A stretch of 64,000 nt of DNA from Melitaea cinxia (lineage: Eukaryota; Arthropoda; Insecta; Lepidoptera; Nymphalidae). Below the pieces are notes generated by a model. It did no database searches, had not been told where the DNA came from, and worked only from the letters and a program-made list of their open reading frames with translations. A program made the translations under genes and the position numbers. Positions within the stretch are counted from its first letter, which is position 1. Each line of letters opens with the position of its first letter. Shown piece by piece: positions 21,548 to 31,395 of the stretch. The stretch is taken from positions 16,120,508-16,184,507 of the forward strand of contig NC_059408.1 in the NCBI RefSeq assembly GCF_905220565.1. Direction: 5' to 3'.

Positions 21548-21560
21548 ATATATTTTTATA
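21548..21560 (+). repeat. Target-site duplication, left, locus B
   Basis: ATATATTTTTATA, repeated exactly at 24,418-24,430. The word is AT-rich, so chance is a concern, but it sits exactly where the repeat units begin and end. Confidence 0.7.
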
Positions 21561-21588
21561 CATTTTTGAATATCATATCAAAAATTGA

Positions 21589-21661
21589 CCGCTCCAGCGG
21601 GATTCGAACCCGCGTCTTCGACATACCGTGTCGACGCTCTAGCCAATTAAGCTATGGAACG
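21589..21661 (-). tRNA. tRNA-like unit B1
   Basis: 73-nt cloverleaf. Anticodon stem TCGAC/GTCGA and loop ACGGTAT. Relative to locus A the pair C27-G43 has become T27-A43, which keeps the stem paired. Anticodon position GGT, position 33 C. A box TAGCTTAATTGG, B box GGTTCGAATCC, T5 tract 4 nt downstream. Confidence 0.75.
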
Positions 21662-21898
21662 ATATACCACTAGAGCGAAACTTTTGATATGATGATTTTT
21701 ACTTTCGGTTTAAGCGAACCGTGGCGCCGTCTATAGTGAGTTCTTTACAGAGACTCGTAACTATTCAAAGTTTCATATTACAATGAAAATCTTTGACAGG
21801 AGACGACACCATGCTATTTTTAATATGTACGATTTTTATTTTTGTGTTACCCACAATTAGGAATTCTAAACATTTTTGAATATCATATCAAAAATTGA

Positions 21899-21971
21899 CC
21901 GCTCCAGCGGGATTCGAACCCGCGTCTTCGACATACCGTGTCGACGCTCTAGCCAATTAAGCTATGGAACG
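21899..21971 (-). tRNA. tRNA-like unit B2
   Basis: Exactly 310 bp from B1, same strand, no difference seen. The leader on its 5' side is atatcgttcc preceded by cgctctagtggt. Confidence 0.75.
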
Positions 21972-22208
21972 ATATACCACTAGAGCGAAACTTTTGATAT
22001 GATGATTTTTACTTTCGGTTTAAGCGAACCGTGGCGCCGTCTATAGTGAGTTCTTTACAGAGACTCGTAACTATTCAAAGTTTCATATTACAATGAAAAT
22101 CTTTGACAGGAGACGACACCATGCTATTTTTAATATGTACGATTTTTATTTTTGTGTTACCCACAATTAGGAATTCTAAACATTTTTGAATATCATATCA
22201 AAAATTGA

Positions 22209-22281
22209 CCGCTCCAGCGGGATTCGAACCCGCGTCTTCGACATACCGTGTCGACGCTCTAGCCAATTAAGCTATGGAACG
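22209..22281 (-). tRNA. tRNA-like unit B3
   Basis: 310 bp from B2, same strand, no difference seen in the 73-nt body or the spacer. Confidence 0.75.
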
Positions 22282-22518
22282 ATATACCACTAGAGCGAAA
22301 CTTTTGATATGATGATTTTTACTTTCGGTTTAAGCGAACCGTGGCGCCGTCTATAGTGAGTTCTTTACAGAGACTCGTAACTATTCAAAGTTTCATATTA
22401 CAATGAAAATCTTTGACAGGAGACGACACCATGCTATTTTTAATATGTACGATTTTTATTTTTGTGTTACCCACAATTAGGAATTCTAAACATTTTTGAA
22501 TATCATATCAAAAATTGA

Positions 22519-22591
22519 CCGCTCCAGCGGGATTCGAACCCGCGTCTTCGACATACCGTGTCGACGCTCTAGCCAATTAAGCTATGGAACG
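22519..22591 (-). tRNA. tRNA-like unit B4, at the inversion
   Basis: Complete body, but its 5' leader is only about 4 bp before the sequence switches to the plus arm (gatattttcattg). Upstream leader and spacer are therefore missing, unlike B1-B3. Confidence 0.75.
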
Positions 22592-22722
22592 ATATTTTCA
22601 TTGTAATATGAAACTTTGAATAGTTACGAGTCTCTGTAAAGAACTCACTATAGACGGCGCCACGGTTCGCTTAAACCGAAAGTAAAAATCATCATATCAA
22701 AAGTTTCGCTCTAGTGGTATAT

Positions 22723-22795
22723 CGTTCCATAGCTTAATTGGCTAGAGCGTCGACACGGTATGTCGAAGACGCGGGTTCGAATCCCGCTGGAGCGG
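22723..22795 (+). tRNA. tRNA-like unit B5
   Basis: First copy of the plus arm. About 128 bp separate it from the inversion, so its unit starts within the spacer at tttcattgtaatatgaaac. Confidence 0.75.
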
Positions 22796-23032
22796 TCAAT
22801 TTTTGATATGATATTCAAAAATGTTTAGAATTCCTAATTGTGGGTAACACAAAAATAAAAATCGTACATATTAAAAATAGCATGGTGTCGTCTCCTGTCA
22901 AAGATTTTCATTGTAATATGAAACTTTGAATAGTTACGAGTCTCTGTAAAGAACTCACTATAGACGGCGCCACGGTTCGCTTAAACCGAAAGTAAAAATC
23001 ATCATATCAAAAGTTTCGCTCTAGTGGTATAT

Positions 23033-23105
23033 CGTTCCATAGCTTAATTGGCTAGAGCGTCGACACGGTATGTCGAAGACGCGGGTTCGAATCCCGCTGG
23101 AGCGG
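23033..23105 (+). tRNA. tRNA-like unit B6
   Basis: 310 bp after B5; full spacer present. The spacer carries actcactatagacggcgccacggttcgc and a ggttcgcttaaacc hairpin. Confidence 0.75.
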
Positions 23106-23342
23106 TCAATTTTTGATATGATATTCAAAAATGTTTAGAATTCCTAATTGTGGGTAACACAAAAATAAAAATCGTACATATTAAAAATAGCATGGTGTCG
23201 TCTCCTGTCAAAGATTTTCATTGTAATATGAAACTTTGAATAGTTACGAGTCTCTGTAAAGAACTCACTATAGACGGCGCCACGGTTCGCTTAAACCGAA
23301 AGTAAAAATCATCATATCAAAAGTTTCGCTCTAGTGGTATAT

Positions 23343-23415
23343 CGTTCCATAGCTTAATTGGCTAGAGCGTCGACACGGTATGTCGAAGACGCGGGTTCGA
23401 ATCCCGCTGGAGCGG
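23343..23415 (+). tRNA. tRNA-like unit B7
   Basis: 310 bp after B6 with no difference seen. Confidence 0.75.
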
Positions 23416-23652
23416 TCAATTTTTGATATGATATTCAAAAATGTTTAGAATTCCTAATTGTGGGTAACACAAAAATAAAAATCGTACATATTAAAAATAG
23501 CATGGTGTCGTCTCCTGTCAAAGATTTTCATTGTAATATGAAACTTTGAATAGTTACGAGTCTCTGTAAAGAACTCACTATAGACGGCGCCACGGTTCGC
23601 TTAAACCGAAAGTAAAAATCATCATATCAAAAGTTTCGCTCTAGTGGTATAT

Positions 23653-23725
23653 CGTTCCATAGCTTAATTGGCTAGAGCGTCGACACGGTATGTCGAAGAC
23701 GCGGGTTCGAATCCCGCTGGAGCGG
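23653..23725 (+). tRNA. tRNA-like unit B8
   Basis: 310 bp after B7 with no difference seen. Confidence 0.75.
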
Positions 23726-23962
23726 TCAATTTTTGATATGATATTCAAAAATGTTTAGAATTCCTAATTGTGGGTAACACAAAAATAAAAATCGTACATA
23801 TTAAAAATAGCATGGTGTCGTCTCCTGTCAAAGATTTTCATTGTAATATGAAACTTTGAATAGTTACGAGTCTCTGTAAAGAACTCACTATAGACGGCGC
23901 CACGGTTCGCTTAAACCGAAAGTAAAAATCATCATATCAAAAGTTTCGCTCTAGTGGTATAT

Positions 23963-24035
23963 CGTTCCATAGCTTAATTGGCTAGAGCGTCGACACGGTA
24001 TGTCGAAGACGCGGGTTCGAATCCCGCTGGAGCGG
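23963..24035 (+). tRNA. tRNA-like unit B9
   Basis: 310 bp after B8 with no difference seen. Confidence 0.75.
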
Positions 24036-24272
24036 TCAATTTTTGATATGATATTCAAAAATGTTTAGAATTCCTAATTGTGGGTAACACAAAAATAAAA
24101 ATCGTACATATTAAAAATAGCATGGTGTCGTCTCCTGTCAAAGATTTTCATTGTAATATGAAACTTTGAATAGTTACGAGTCTCTGTAAAGAACTCACTA
24201 TAGACGGCGCCACGGTTCGCTTAAACCGAAAGTAAAAATCATCATATCAAAAGTTTCGCTCTAGTGGTATAT

Positions 24273-24345
24273 CGTTCCATAGCTTAATTGGCTAGAGCGT
24301 CGACACGGTATGTCGAAGACGCGGGTTCGAATCCCGCTGGAGCGG
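24273..24345 (+). tRNA. tRNA-like unit B10
   Basis: Last copy, 310 bp after B9. Its 3' flank extends 72 bp to ataaaaatcgta before the target duplication. The flank of the outermost minus copy B1 extends only 28 bp, so the two ends of the locus are unequal. Confidence 0.75.
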
Positions 24346-24417
24346 TCAATTTTTGATATGATATTCAAAAATGTTTAGAATTCCTAATTGTGGGTAACAC
24401 AAAAATAAAAATCGTAC

Positions 24418-24430
24418 ATATATTTTTATA
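24418..24430 (+). repeat. Target-site duplication, right, locus B
   Basis: Second ATATATTTTTATA. Its first bases, ATAT, are also the next bases of the internal unit (gtacatatt), so up to 4 nt are ambiguous. Confidence 0.7.
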
Positions 24431-24829
24431 GTTTTATACCACATCTTATATGTAATAGTAGCATATTAAGAATACATTAAGACTGACTGAGATAGTTGAG
24501 TTGTCTAATTTCTAGCCTTTTATCCTAATACTGAGATGAACGTATGTAGGTCTCTATCAAAGTATCCACATTCAAGTATAATGAATCATCCTACTGATGA
24601 GCCTCTTCCTCGAGTACAGAAGAAGTTTATAGATATATATTTATTTCAATATGTATCCTTTTTTGATAAAATATTTTTTTTTAATTAATGAAATTGCTCA
24701 ATATACATTTAACAACCAACCCATTTCCAACAACTTTGTTTTTATTATTTTCAATCATGCGTAATACACGACATGATTGATTTAGTTAACGTTTTTTACG
24801 CAATACATTTAATTACCAGATCTCATGTC
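24431..24829. other. Non-coding stretch
   Basis: AT-rich; no recognised feature. Confidence 0.35.
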
Positions 24830-24980
24830 GAGCTTTGCGTGAGGACGCCATCAATCTTCCCTCCCCCCTTCTGCCTTCACCCACCCTTCCAAGGGTAATG
24901 GAAGAAATGCAGCAAAAACTCCGACGTCGTCATTGTGACATGCCGAAAAAATACACGGTGCGGCTCACTGATTAATAAAA
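24830..24980 (+). other. GC-richer island, possible exon or conserved element
   Basis: A long pyrimidine-rich tract (cttccctccccccttctgccttcacccacccttccaag) precedes 'ggtaatggaagaaatgcag'. From 24,899 an ATG frame runs 25 codons (MEEMQQKLRRRHCDMPKKYT...) to a stop, through 'ctccgacgtcgtcattgtgacatgccg'. The tract ending in AAG is a poor acceptor and no matching donor is convincing. It stands out by composition from hundreds of bases of AT-rich DNA on both sides. Confidence 0.25.
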
Positions 24981-25066
24981 AATACTGCTTTCCTTTTATT
25001 TAGTACATTTACTTGGGTATATTATTTCTTATATGATATATAATAAACGTTATATATATAAAACAC

Positions 25067-25136
25067 ATGAGTTCACGCCATTTTTGGCAGGAACTTGTGG
25101 AGGTCCAGCAGTGGACTGCAATAGGCTGAAGTGTGA
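25067..25136 (+). mobile_element. RTE-tailed element, 3' stub
   Basis: 'acacatgagttcacgccatttttggcaggaacttgtggaggtccagcagtggactgcaataggctgaag': 70 bp of tail only. The tatgtccag segment has lost tatg. Confidence 0.75.
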
Positions 25137-25269
25137 ATAAACGTTGGCACACAGGCCACAACTATTAACTGATTTCTGTACGTGGCATTTTTTCTATGTC
25201 ATACATACGTTGTACTAGCGTGTTGTGTGTTTTCGAACCATCGACATATGATGCACATCTTACTGGGGG

Positions 25270-25475
25270 CCTTTAATTATGACGACCTTTGACCTGGGGA
25301 GTAAGCTTGTGAATGCATGACAAGAGCGTTACAAAAAGTGTGATCGGGCGAGGCGAACGAAATTTGAGATGAAGATATGTGTTACTGAAGGCAGAAAGAG
25401 AGAGTTATGTTTTGTAAGTTTTACTGCAGTCTTGTGGTCTAAAGCACACTCGTTTTTTTACTTATCATTATTTCG
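25270..25475. repeat. MITE-like repeat (1,396 family), inverted
   Basis: 'gacctttgacctggggagtaagcttgtgaatgcatgac', 'gttacaaaaagtgtgatcgggcgaggcgaacg', 'ggcagaaagagagagtta' and 'actgcagtcttgtggtctaaagcacac' match 42,785-42,985 in reverse complement. Confidence 0.6.
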
Positions 25476-26744
25476 GATGATTTTGGACTGTAACTAACTA
25501 TAAAACATGATATGATGGTGTTGGGTAACGCACACGTCACTAGATGGCAGTGAACTCAGTTACATCACGCTATCAGAGTTATATGGAAGAATTCCGGCTT
25601 ACCAATTATTGTCAAAATAGCGGTAGTAGGGTACTACTAATTAATGCGATACTGGTGGTACACTTTAATTATTAGTTTACAGACAAAATTGTGTTTAAGA
25701 AGGCCTTTTAAATTTCTAATATAATTTCAAAATTTTGACATAAATTTTTTAGTTGAATAGTTTCTGTAATATTACTGTACATATACCATTGTCAACCATT
25801 CATATAAACGGATCCCTTAGAAGAGGCGTGGCGTTCTGTGAGTTATATGGCCGAGATCTGCCCTTCACATGTTCTTAGGATTACCGTCATGTGTACATCG
25901 TCTGTAATGATAGGGTATTTTTTATTCATATAAGAAATGGTCAATCATGTAGGGTATATGTAAGTAATCAGAAGTTTTAATAGACTATTGATGAGCATAA
26001 TAAAATATCACTCTTTGATGATATCAAGTCAGCCATTTTATGTCCATTTCACCTATCGTAATTACTGTTTTTATCTACCCGTATTATTAATTTTAATTTG
26101 CCTGTCTCTACTTTTCCTTTTAAGTAAATGAGACAAATTGATACGATTATAGTATATTTCGGATAGTTGCGTCTATTGGAAGCTATTTATAGTTATAAAA
26201 GTAAAATTATATAAGCATTCAAAAATTCTGTTCTGGACATGATTTTTTAGCTTTCCTACCGCGCCTCTTAGAACACAAAAAGCTTTGAGACAGAAGAACA
26301 AACGCGCCTAGACCACGAAAAACACTTGTATAGCCTAAAGATATGTTTGAAAATAATTAAGACAATATCTTACTCATTTTAATACACAAAGACTCTGGCC
26401 TTCGAATTTTTTCAAATGCGAAAGTCCCTGACAAATGTATCCAAGATCCTCCCATTACATGTTACGAGAGTCGTAAAGGTCGGGGATAAGTTTTTACTCC
26501 AAGGTTTAATGACACTTAAATATGTTCTAGCCAAAGTAAGTAATGCCAATATAGCAATGAAAATGACTAAGTGATGTTAAGGTTAAATGTTTCGATTTTT
26601 GGTCGTGAAATATCTTGAAAGAAGAGGTTACTAATATTATAATTTAAAATAAAATTAGAATTTTTAAAATTTATTTTTTAATATATTTAAAAAATATATA
26701 TTTAAAAAATGCCAAAGACAAATAAAAATAATAAAATAGTAGTC
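25476..26744. other. Non-coding stretch
   Basis: No element recognised except a short 'acgtcactagatggcagtgaactcag' word at 25,545-25,570, reminiscent of the inverted ends at 63,797. AT-rich, with a poly-A/T simple region at 26,640-26,720. Confidence 0.35.
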
Positions 26745-26905
26745 TTCCGGTGGCAGGCCGAGGCCCAGGCCGCTAGTAGTTAAGGCTCTAGGCTGAGGAA
26801 CCTCCTCACAATGCGTGTCGTTTCAAGCAACACTGTCTTTTGAATCCGACCCTTGATCCAACAGCCAAGCGAAGGTTTCTTAAGAAACTCTTCGCTAATA
26901 GACCA
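26745..26905 (+). repeat. LINE-derived fragment
   Basis: 'ccggtggcaggccgaggcccaggccgctagtagttaaggctctaggctgaggaacctcctcacaatgcgtgtcgtttcaagcaacactgtcttttgaatccgacccttgatccaacagccaagcgaaggtttcttaagaaactcttcgct'-type sequence: less AT-rich, abruptly bounded, and with the look of a retroelement ORF or 3' region that I have seen repeated in invertebrate genomes. Family not assigned. Confidence 0.4.
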
Positions 26906-26942
26906 TTATTATTAATTAGCATCATTTACTACGATATATTTT

Positions 26943-27262
26943 GACACCGAGTTGGCGCAACGGTTACAGCCAAGGATTGTATCTGTTGCGCTGGCAGTTG
27001 CGGGTTTGATCCCCGCACATGACAAACATTTGTATTGGCCATACAGGTGTTTGCCGTGGTCTGGGTGTTTGTGCAGTCCTTGTGGGGTCTCCCCACCGTG
27101 CCTCGGAGAGCACGTTAAGCCGTCGGTCCCGGTTGTTATCATGTACTCCTGGAATATATCCGCCAACCCGTATTGGAGCAGCGTGGTGGATTAAGCTCTA
27201 ATCCTTCTCCTACATGGGGAAAGAGGCCTATGCCCAGTAGTGGGATATTACAGGCTGAAGCG
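26943..27262 (+). mobile_element. tRNA-derived SINE (family 1), full length
   Basis: Head 'gacaccgagttggcgcaacggttacagc', B-box region 'gcagttgcgggtttgatccccgc'. The body is 'catttgtattggccatacaggtgtttgccgtggtctggg', 'cagtccttgtggggtctccccaccgtgcctcggagagcacgttaagccgtcggtcccggttgttatcatgtac' and the tail 'cgtattggagcagcgtggtggattaagct...gggatattacaggctgaagcgg'. One internal segment (the 'gatagcgatcgttactcatag' block) is deleted. The three overlapping frames are by-products. Confidence 0.85.
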
Positions 27263-27284
27263 GAACTATAATATATTATATAAC

Positions 27285-27512
27285 TAGCGAGCCAGGCAGA
27301 CGTTGTCCTGCCCGGAAAACAGCTACCAAATTCGATTGCTTACATACCGATAGCAGCGCCACCTACCGGGTCCAATTTAGATAAAAACTACCATATCTCC
27401 CAAGTTTGACTAAATTACAGATGCTTACAAAATTTGATAAAAATTGGTTAAGTAGTTTCAGAATTTATCTGAAACATACATCGTGACACGAAATTTTCAT
27501 ATATATAGATTG
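27285..27512 (+). repeat. Decayed LINE-end-like repeat
   Basis: 'actagcgagccaggcagacgttgtcctgcc' to 'aacatacatcgtgacacgaaattttcatatatatagat', with 'aaaattggttaagtagtttcagaa' inside. The layout (tagc..cc..gacgttg, ttggttaagtagttt, tatatatagat) is that of common insect LINE tails. Confidence 0.6.
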
Positions 27513-27739
27513 TAGTTTCATGTATTGAATTTTTTTTTATAAATAATATAGATTTTTTTTGTAGTTTTCACAAAACCTCACCAAATTTCTTTCAGAATTA
27601 TAGAACCTTTTTTCAGGACTTTCATTACATTTATATGGAAAACCATATATTTCGGAAAACACTGTTCAATAAATATCATTAGCAGAGCGTTAAATTGCTC
27701 CTACTTAACATTATATACATGCAAACAAAGTTCACAACA

Positions 27740-27870
27740 AACAGACGTTGCTCTGGTGTAGTGTAACCAACCCGCAGTGGAGCAGCGTGGCTGATTAAGC
27801 TCCTATCCTTCTCCTATATGGAAGAAAGAGGCCGATGCCCAGCAGTGGGATGTTAGAGGCTGAATCGTAA
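27740..27870 (+). mobile_element. SINE 3' fragment with partial family 3 head
   Basis: 'gttgctctggtgtagtgtaaccaacccgcagtggagcagcgtggctgattaagct' joins a short SINE-head word (gctctggtgtagtg, as at 30,740) directly to the family 1 tail '..gcccagcagtgggatgttagaggctgaa'. Probably an internally deleted or chimeric copy. Confidence 0.6.
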
Positions 27871-27874
27871 ACGA

Positions 27875-27925
27875 AAAAAAAAACCGACTTCAATTACATA
27901 GACAAGTAATACAGCGTAAGTAGAG
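27875..27925 (-). repeat. MITE-like element end
   Basis: 'aaacgaaaaaaaaaaccgacttcaattacatagacaagtaatac' is only the end of the 6,905 family. Confidence 0.6.
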
Positions 27926-28955
27926 GAAAAAACTCCATAACGCCATATTTTTCTCGTCGTAAATCAGTCGATTTTTTATATATTACGGGTATATAGCTTT
28001 ATCTTGGTAATAGAAAACACAAAAAAGAGTTATATAATCGATAATCGATAATCGATTGAATGTTATTTATTTGTTTTTTATTATTTTATTCGAAAACCAA
28101 CAGCGTTACAATTGGTATATATATATATAATTTAACATAATATTAAAAATTAACCTAATATTTAATTACTAGGTGTCATTTTATGCTGTTACCAATGTAC
28201 TAAGCAATTTATTTTTATTTATATAGACAAGACGTTTTTATAAATTGCTTGTGAGATTTATAAAAGTTTTTTTCCGAAGAATTCAGCGTAAAAAAGCTCG
28301 TAACTTTCAAAGTGTCAAGACAAAAAAAGAATTATTTCTCAAAGTACAATTGTTAGCATCCCCGATCTAGTGAGATCTCGCCGATAATAGCAATAAACAG
28401 ACTTAGTATAAGAGACTTGCAGTCTTCTGTAATCCTGACTGGGATATTGACGGTAGACATTTAAACCATATTTATATAGAGTTGGTAATACAAGACATAA
28501 AAAAAATATATATGTATTTTTCTTGAACACGGCTTGTGAGTATGATTCTCACTTATATGTGTACTAATATAGGCGTTTGTGCATGTTGTATGTGTGATCG
28601 AATGGCTGATAAGACAGGAATGAATTCTTGTATGTATTACATGAAAATAAATTCAATTATTCGTTAAACTTAAAAAAGGATCTTACCATAGTATTATGAC
28701 TTTGAACCTTTATTTATTTAAAATATTTATTTGTATAGATTTTTTTTTAATCAAATGTTATCATTTATTACATACAGTTATTCATATATTTTAGAAGTCT
28801 AAAAGAGTTAAGACAATTATATAAAGCGAAATTTTGTTTTCATTTACGTATTAAACCAAATTTCTCATGAGAAAATAATGAAAAAAAAAAAACTTTTACC
28901 AAAAAAAAAAAATTAAATGCATCTTTATTCCTTATCGATATGCTGTAATAAGTTT
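27926..28955. other. Non-coding stretch
   Basis: AT-rich. At 28,037-28,058 there are three tandem 'aatcgat' words (DREF-like half motifs by sequence only). No gene seen; frames at 28,339-28,530 are unassigned. Confidence 0.35.
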
Positions 28956-29160
28956 GATAACGCGTTGAAGCAGCAGTCACAGCAGTAGCTGTTGCGCTGG
29001 CGATCGCTGGTTTGATTTGCACACATGACGATGTAGGTCATAAAAAAGTTTATCGTGGTCTGGGCTTCTGTTTGTGTATTGTGTGTGTTTCCAGACCCCC
29101 GACACAGGAAAATATTTTACGGGGGGCTGTTGAGTGTAAAGCCTTTGTAAGCTATTTAAA
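28956..29160 (+). mobile_element. SINE (family 1, short subfamily), decayed
   Basis: 'gataacgcgttgaagcagcagtcacagcagtagctgttgcgctggcgatcgctggtttgatttgc' is a mutated head. The body has 'gtggtctgggcttctg', 'gtgtgtttccagacccccgacacagg' and 'ggctgttgagtgtaaagcc'. The frame of 89 codons crossing it is not a gene. Confidence 0.75.
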
Positions 29161-30186
29161 AAAGCGGGCAAATTATTTGGGTTTCATTCTTATATTAACC
29201 GTAAAACTATTACTTCATAAAAGTGTTCAACTCGACACGTTTCAACAGCTTTATAAAGATCTTCAGTTTCAGAATCGGTAAGATTTGACGGAATCTCGAG
29301 ACCCTTTTTTGGGGAAAGCCGACCGAGTTCAATAAATTGGAGGGCGACTTCTGTAGGGTCGCTATATACCGCTAAATTGTTCTATACACGTGCCTTAGAA
29401 TACGAATTCATTGGAAATGGCAGATTAAATAATAAAAGATAAGAATATACTGAAACAGATTTTTACAGATTATTTAAGCACTGAAATAATATTTTTAATA
29501 TTTAAATACATGATATAGAGAAGTTATATATTTACATTTTTTTAAGGATACCTTTGCCCAGTAGTGAATATATACAGATGTTACATTACAGCTTAGCTAT
29601 TGGCCAATAAATGTGGTATGCTGATTAGATAAGCGATGATGAAACTAAGTTTCTTGATACATAGTGCACTAATTTTTAAAATTTAATTAATACCTTCACA
29701 CAAACGTACATAAATAGATATCAATAGACACAATTAATTTGAAATTAGTAATCTGTATCTATTAGCTTACATGAGGTTAATATTAGGCAGGCATGAAAAT
29801 AAATTCTTACTTTACCTACTACACCGTATTTGGTATTTATTTTTTTTTCATTTGTGATGCCATTTCCCTATCCACTGTTCTCTGTACCAGTAATGTTCTT
29901 GAGAAGTGTGCGTCGATGGTGCTTGTGTTTCTAATCACGGTCGAAATGTTATTCTTTGAGATGCATAGAATAGTTTCCCGCGAGTTATGGTTATGTTTAT
30001 TTCAGGGATAGGTACTTCCAAATATGTGAGTATATTTTTGTATATTTGCTTTTCCCGAATAGCTCACAAATTAAGTATATTTTTTGATGGACGTTATGGT
30101 AAACAATCAATAACAACAAGAACAGGGTAGAAGGAAATCGTGAAGGACTTTGTCAAAGGACAGAAAGACCGTTTTGTTGATGTCGA
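29161..30186. other. Non-coding stretch
   Basis: AT-rich. The frame at 29,793-30,011 is unassigned. 'cctttgcccagtagtgaatat' near 29,555 is a short remnant resembling a SINE tail. Confidence 0.35.
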
Positions 30187-30245
30187 CGACTCGGCAGAGT
30201 CGATAGATAAAGTAAGACAGACTCTAACAGTATAGTGTTAGAGTC
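30187..30245. other. Two adjacent perfect hairpins
   Basis: CGACTC-ggca-GAGTCG at 30,187-30,202 is followed, 17 bp later, by GACTCTAACA-gtatag-TGTTAGAGTC at 30,220-30,245. The second has a 10-bp perfect stem. No T-run or other terminator signal follows. Role unknown. Confidence 0.6.
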
Positions 30246-30736
30246 ATATACATAGATAGCATTGTTCATCAAAAATATTATTATAAAAAATATGAAATAT
30301 TATAATTTATTTATGAAAGTAAAAGTGAATTGTAAAGTTATAAAATATAAGAAAATCAAGTAACTCAGTTCTTCATAATCCTCAACGATAAATAGTGTTC
30401 TATCTAAGCACATTATCCTCAGAATTCCTCTGATCTCGCACTTTGTTACTGCGCTTGTTCCAAGCGACGGTAAATCTCAGTAAGCAGGTGACAAGTTCCC
30501 TCAAGGAGGGGACGAACTATCTCATGGTCCTTCAGAGCGAGAAATAATATATGATACAAGGAGTTTCGTCTCTAGTTCTATCCTCGATAATGGTGTGGAT
30601 TTAACTGTATTTCGTAGTCGTCAAAAATAAGTGAAATGTCTTTATCGTAGGAAATCTAAAACATTAAAATATTTAACTGAATCCTATTTATTAATATTAT
30701 ATCTAAAATTAGTTTCAAAGTTTTCAGAGTGACATC
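30246..30736. other. Non-coding stretch
   Basis: 'gcacattatcctcagaattcctctgatctcgcactttg..gcgcttgttccaagcgacggtaaatctcagtaagcaggtgac' at 30,410-30,490 is less AT-rich and may be unique sequence. No feature supported. Confidence 0.3.
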
Positions 30737-30905
30737 GCTCTAGTGTAGTGTTGCAGGCGCTCACACACCGGTGATTGCGCGTTCGATTTCCACACGGGAT
30801 GGGTTTTTGTAATTGTACAAATAGTTACGGTCTGGTTGTTTGTTCTTTTGGGTCTCCACATCGTGGCTCGGAGAGCACGTTAAGCTGTCGGTTGTCAGGA
30901 TTGAA
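30737..30905 (+). mobile_element. tRNA-derived SINE (family 3)
   Basis: Head 'atcgctctagtgtagtgttgcaggcgctcacacaccggtgattgcgcgttcgatttccacacgggat' (B box gcgttcgatttcc), then 'gtacaaatagttacggtctggttgtttgttcttttgggtctccacatcgtggctcggagagcacgttaagctgtcggt', which is the family 1 middle. The tail is missing. Related head at 55,975. Confidence 0.7.
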
Positions 30906-31061
30906 AACCTCGTTCTTTTTTTAAGTCAGTTAACAAATGCAGAATTGTATAGTTGTAATTTTCTATTGTTATATTATGCAATTTAATTTGTACATATCAG
31001 AACGGCCCGTAAAAAGTTATGCAGTAACACACATAAAAAAATATATACAAACGAATGGAAC

Positions 31062-31112
31062 CTCCGCCTTTTTGAACGACTTTGAAAAAGGAGGAGGTTA
31101 CACAATTCGACC

Positions 31113-31157
<45 letters not shown>

Positions 31158-31395
31158 CGGGGATAATTTCGTTCTTTATGGACCGATTTTGATAATTATT
31201 TTTTTTTGGAAAGAAGATATCCCAAGTGTAGTACCATTATAAGGAAACCAGGATCTTATGATAGAATCTCAGAGAAATTGAGGAAATCCCTCGAAAATCG
31301 TAGTGACGACTAGTGCGTTTGTTAATTTTTTTCGTCTACCTACATTGTATTACTTGTCGATGTAATTGAAGTCGGTTTTTTTCGTTTGCGAGTAA
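31062..31395 (+). mobile_element. MITE-like element (6,905 family)
   Basis: 'gaacgactttgaaaaaggaggaggttacacaattcgaccgta', then a (TA)n run, 'gtatgttcggggataatttcg', 'aaagaagatatccca', 'gtagtgacgactagtgcg' and the end 'gtcgatgtaattgaagtcggtttttttcg'. The TA tract (31,114-31,148) replaces the usual short AT spacer. Confidence 0.7.

Larger units (their letters stand above)
21561..24417. mobile_element. tRNA-like foldback array, locus B (10 units)
   Basis: A 2,857-bp insertion in which a 310-bp unit occurs four times in minus orientation (21,561-22,594) and six times in plus orientation (22,595-24,417). All ten copies look identical by eye, so the arms can pair over more than 1 kb. The left end is catttttgaatatc and the right end is ataaaaatcgta. 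Read in reverse complement, these are the right and left ends of loci A and C, so B is the same element in the opposite orientation. The centre joins ...ggaacgatat to tttcattgtaat with 2-3 nt of shared sequence. Relative to A the unit differs by roughly a tenth of positions, concentrated in the spacer and leader. No protein is encoded. Confidence 0.8.

Noticed and set aside
21561..24417. CRISPR-like array
   Set aside because: The repeat and the spacer are both identical from unit to unit, the period is 310 bp, and the orientation flips at the centre. A CRISPR array needs short repeats with variable spacers.
21561..24417. Ordinary tRNA gene cluster
   Set aside because: Whole-array target duplications, truncated bodies at the inversion centres, C at position 33 and a GGT anticodon are not expected of a housekeeping cluster.
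2191..24417. Hammerhead-ribozyme retrozyme
   Set aside because: Tandem units flanked by duplications recall retrozymes, but I found no CUGANGA...GAAA core in either strand of the 310-bp unit. Other ribozymes cannot be excluded by eye.
24899..24976. First coding exon of the PH-domain gene
   Set aside because: The 25-codon frame does not resemble the short segment that precedes WKSRW in DOK7-type proteins, and no donor fits. Left as an unassigned island.
26912..27201. Three overlapping frames on both strands
   Set aside because: All lie in a full-length SINE.
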